Source: Streptomyces violaceusniger Tu 4113 (GTDB lineage: Bacteria > Actinomycetota > Actinomycetes > Streptomycetales > Streptomycetaceae). From it: DNA of 64,000 nucleotides. The notes beneath the pieces are model-generated. The model saw only the letters and a program-made list of their open reading frames with translations, was not told the DNA's origin and made no database searches. The stretch's first letter is position 1; each line of letters starts with the position of its first letter. Of this stretch, positions 62,903-64,000 are shown in pieces. Where the stretch lies: positions 9,734,001-9,798,000 of the forward strand of contig NC_015957.1 of NCBI RefSeq assembly GCF_000147815.2. The letters run 5' to 3'. The translations under genes and the position numbers were made by a program.

Positions 62903-63685
62903 GTGACCACCACCCCCTTCGGCGTCGAAACCGCCCACCGCACGTCAGCGGCGGCCGCCCGGGCCACCGATCTCTCCAAGGTCTACGGCGAAGGCGAGAC
63001 CCAGGTCATCGCCCTGGACTCGGTCTCCGTCGAGTTCCGCCAGGCGGAGTACACCGCGATCATGGGCCCCTCGGGCTCCGGCAAGTCGACGCTGATGCAC
63101 TGCATGGCGGGTCTCGACACGATCTCCAGCGGCTCGGCCCGGATCGGCGACGTCGAACTGACCACGCTCAAGGACAAGAAGCTCACCCAGCTACGCCGCG
63201 ACAAGATCGGCTTCATCTTCCAGGCGTTCAACCTGCTGCCGACGCTGAACGCGCTGGAGAACATCACCCTCCCTATGGACATCGCCGGTCGCAAGGCCGA
63301 CGCCGCGTGGCTGGACAAGGTCGTGGCCACGGTCGGTCTGGCCGGGCGGCTCAAGCACCGGCCCAACCAGCTGTCGGGTGGTCAGCAGCAGCGCGTCGCG
63401 GTGGCCCGCGCCCTGGCCGGCCAGCCGGAGATCATCTTCGCCGACGAGCCGACCGGAAACCTGGACTCCCGTTCCGGCGCCGAGGTCCTGGGCTTCCTGC
63501 GCAACTCGGTGCGGGAGATGGGCCAGACGATCGTGATGGTGACCCACGACCCGGTCGCCGCGTCCTACGCCGACCGCGTGGTCTTCCTCGCCGACGGCCG
63601 GATCGTGGACGACCTGCGCAACCCCACCGCCGACTCGGTCCTCGACCGCATGAAGCGCTTCGACGCCAAGGGCCGTACGAGCTGA
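62903..63685 (+). CDS. MacB/LolD-type ABC transporter ATP-binding protein
   Basis: A 260-residue ATPase: Walker A MGPSGSGKSTLMHCMAGLD, Q-loop IGFIFQAFNLLPTLNALENI, signature LSGGQQQRVAVARAL, Walker B IIFADEPTGNLDSRSGAEV, switch VTHDPVAASYADRVV. The IFQAFNLLPTL and DEPTGNLDS wording is characteristic of ATPases paired with FtsX-like permeases, as here. GTG start with CAGGAG upstream. The pair extrudes a substrate or works as a mechanotransmitter; cargo unknown. Confidence 0.93.
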   Translation: MTTTPFGVETAHRTSAAAARATDLSKVYGEGETQVIALDSVSVEFRQAEYTAIMGPSGSGKSTLMHCMAGLDTISSGSARIGDVELTTLKDKKLTQLRRDKIGFIFQAFNLLPTLNALENITLPMDIAGRKADAAWLDKVVATVGLAGRLKHRPNQLSGGQQQRVAVARALAGQPEIIFADEPTGNLDSRSGAEVLGFLRNSVREMGQTIVMVTHDPVAASYADRVVFLADGRIVDDLRNPTADSVLDRMKRFDAKGRTS

Positions 63686-63751
63686 CGCGGGGCGCGCCCG
63701 TATCCGTACGCCGCCTCGCACTCCCCTCCCCACCTCTCAGGACTGACACTC

Positions 63752-64000
63752 ATGCTCCGTACAGCCCTGCGCAATGTGCTTGCGCACAAGGCCCGGTTGC
63801 TGATGACCGTGCTCGCCGTGATGCTCGGTGTGGCCTTCGTCGCCGGCACCCTGGTCTTCACCAACACCATCTCCGACGCCTACCAGAAGAGCTCCCAGAA
63901 GGGCTTCCAGGGCGTCGACGTCGCCATCAGCCCGGACAAGAAGGACGACGACTCCGCCATCCCCGGTGACGCCCCCCGGCTGAGCCAGCAGGTGCTCGAC
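63752..64000 (+). CDS. FtsX/MacB-like ABC permease, N-terminal part
   Basis: The first 83 residues of a gene running off the right edge: LRNVLAHKARLLMTVLAVML then GVAFVAGTLVFTNTISDAYQ, the first helix and start of the periplasmic/extracellular domain of FtsX-like permeases, then QGVDVAISPDKKDDDSAIPG. ATG 63752, 66 bp after the ATPase; clearly its operon partner. Confidence 0.9.
   Translation, partial: MLRTALRNVLAHKARLLMTVLAVMLGVAFVAGTLVFTNTISDAYQKSSQKGFQGVDVAISPDKKDDDSAIPGDAPRLSQQVLD

Overview
The window is high-GC DNA with third-position GC bias, GTG and TTG starts, many 4-bp start/stop overlaps and single-copy families typical of Streptomyces. It contains a tRNA-Leu with a UAA anticodon (bldA). 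From memory, the order purEK - surface/sigma genes - hut - cbs - thiolase - Bax-inhibitor gene - bldA - FtsX-type ABC genes resembles the SCO3060-SCO3110 stretch of the S. coelicolor chromosome core. That synteny was recalled, not computed.

Layout. 1-6.7 kb is housekeeping: the 5' end of an M19 dipeptidase gene, purK-purE, a GtrA-like membrane protein, an OmpR-type two-component system and a POT peptide transporter. 6.8-11.1 kb is a four-gene minus-strand operon for secreted or wall-anchored surface proteins. Two share a ~130-residue domain and end in sortase signals (LADTG, LPQTG); the middle pair resembles a DUF916-like partner and an Ig-like membrane protein. 11.5-13.8 kb is an anti-sigma / anti-anti-sigma / SigB-family sigma module. 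13.9-19.5 kb is a histidine-utilisation operon (hutU - M20 amidohydrolase - hutF - hutI) without hutH. 19.7-27 kb holds an oxidoreductase, a deleted SDR, a frameshifted TnpB-like gene, a PLP decarboxylase, an alpha/beta hydrolase and a GlxA-type regulator.

27.1-39.5 kb is an accessory island. It has a cut resolvase fragment, a four-gene tyrosine-recombinase trio (RIT/Tn554-like), two HSL-type esterases, a MarR regulator divergent from one of them, and a degenerate Tn3 transposase. 39.7-47.4 kb is a coherent metabolic locus: an RpiR regulator and an aromatic-amino-acid-lyase homologue lacking the MIO-forming Ala-Ser-Gly, divergent from a betaine-type ABC importer (ATPase-CBS, two permeases, lipoprotein) and an NCS1 permease. 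My main hypothesis is that it takes up and degrades a trimethylammonium histidine derivative such as ergothioneine or hercynine.

47.4-53.5 kb holds a truncated TPR regulator, small genes, an XRE regulator, a MatB-like acyl-CoA synthetase and an IS630 element with an A7 frameshift site. 54-64 kb returns to core genes: cbs, an SGNH hydrolase, a 273-bp tandem repeat, a thiolase, small proteins, a BI-1 family protein, bldA and the start of a MacB/FtsX-type ABC pair. An unexplained palindromic element with a fixed 16-nt centre occurs twice (about 25.0 and 57.6 kb).
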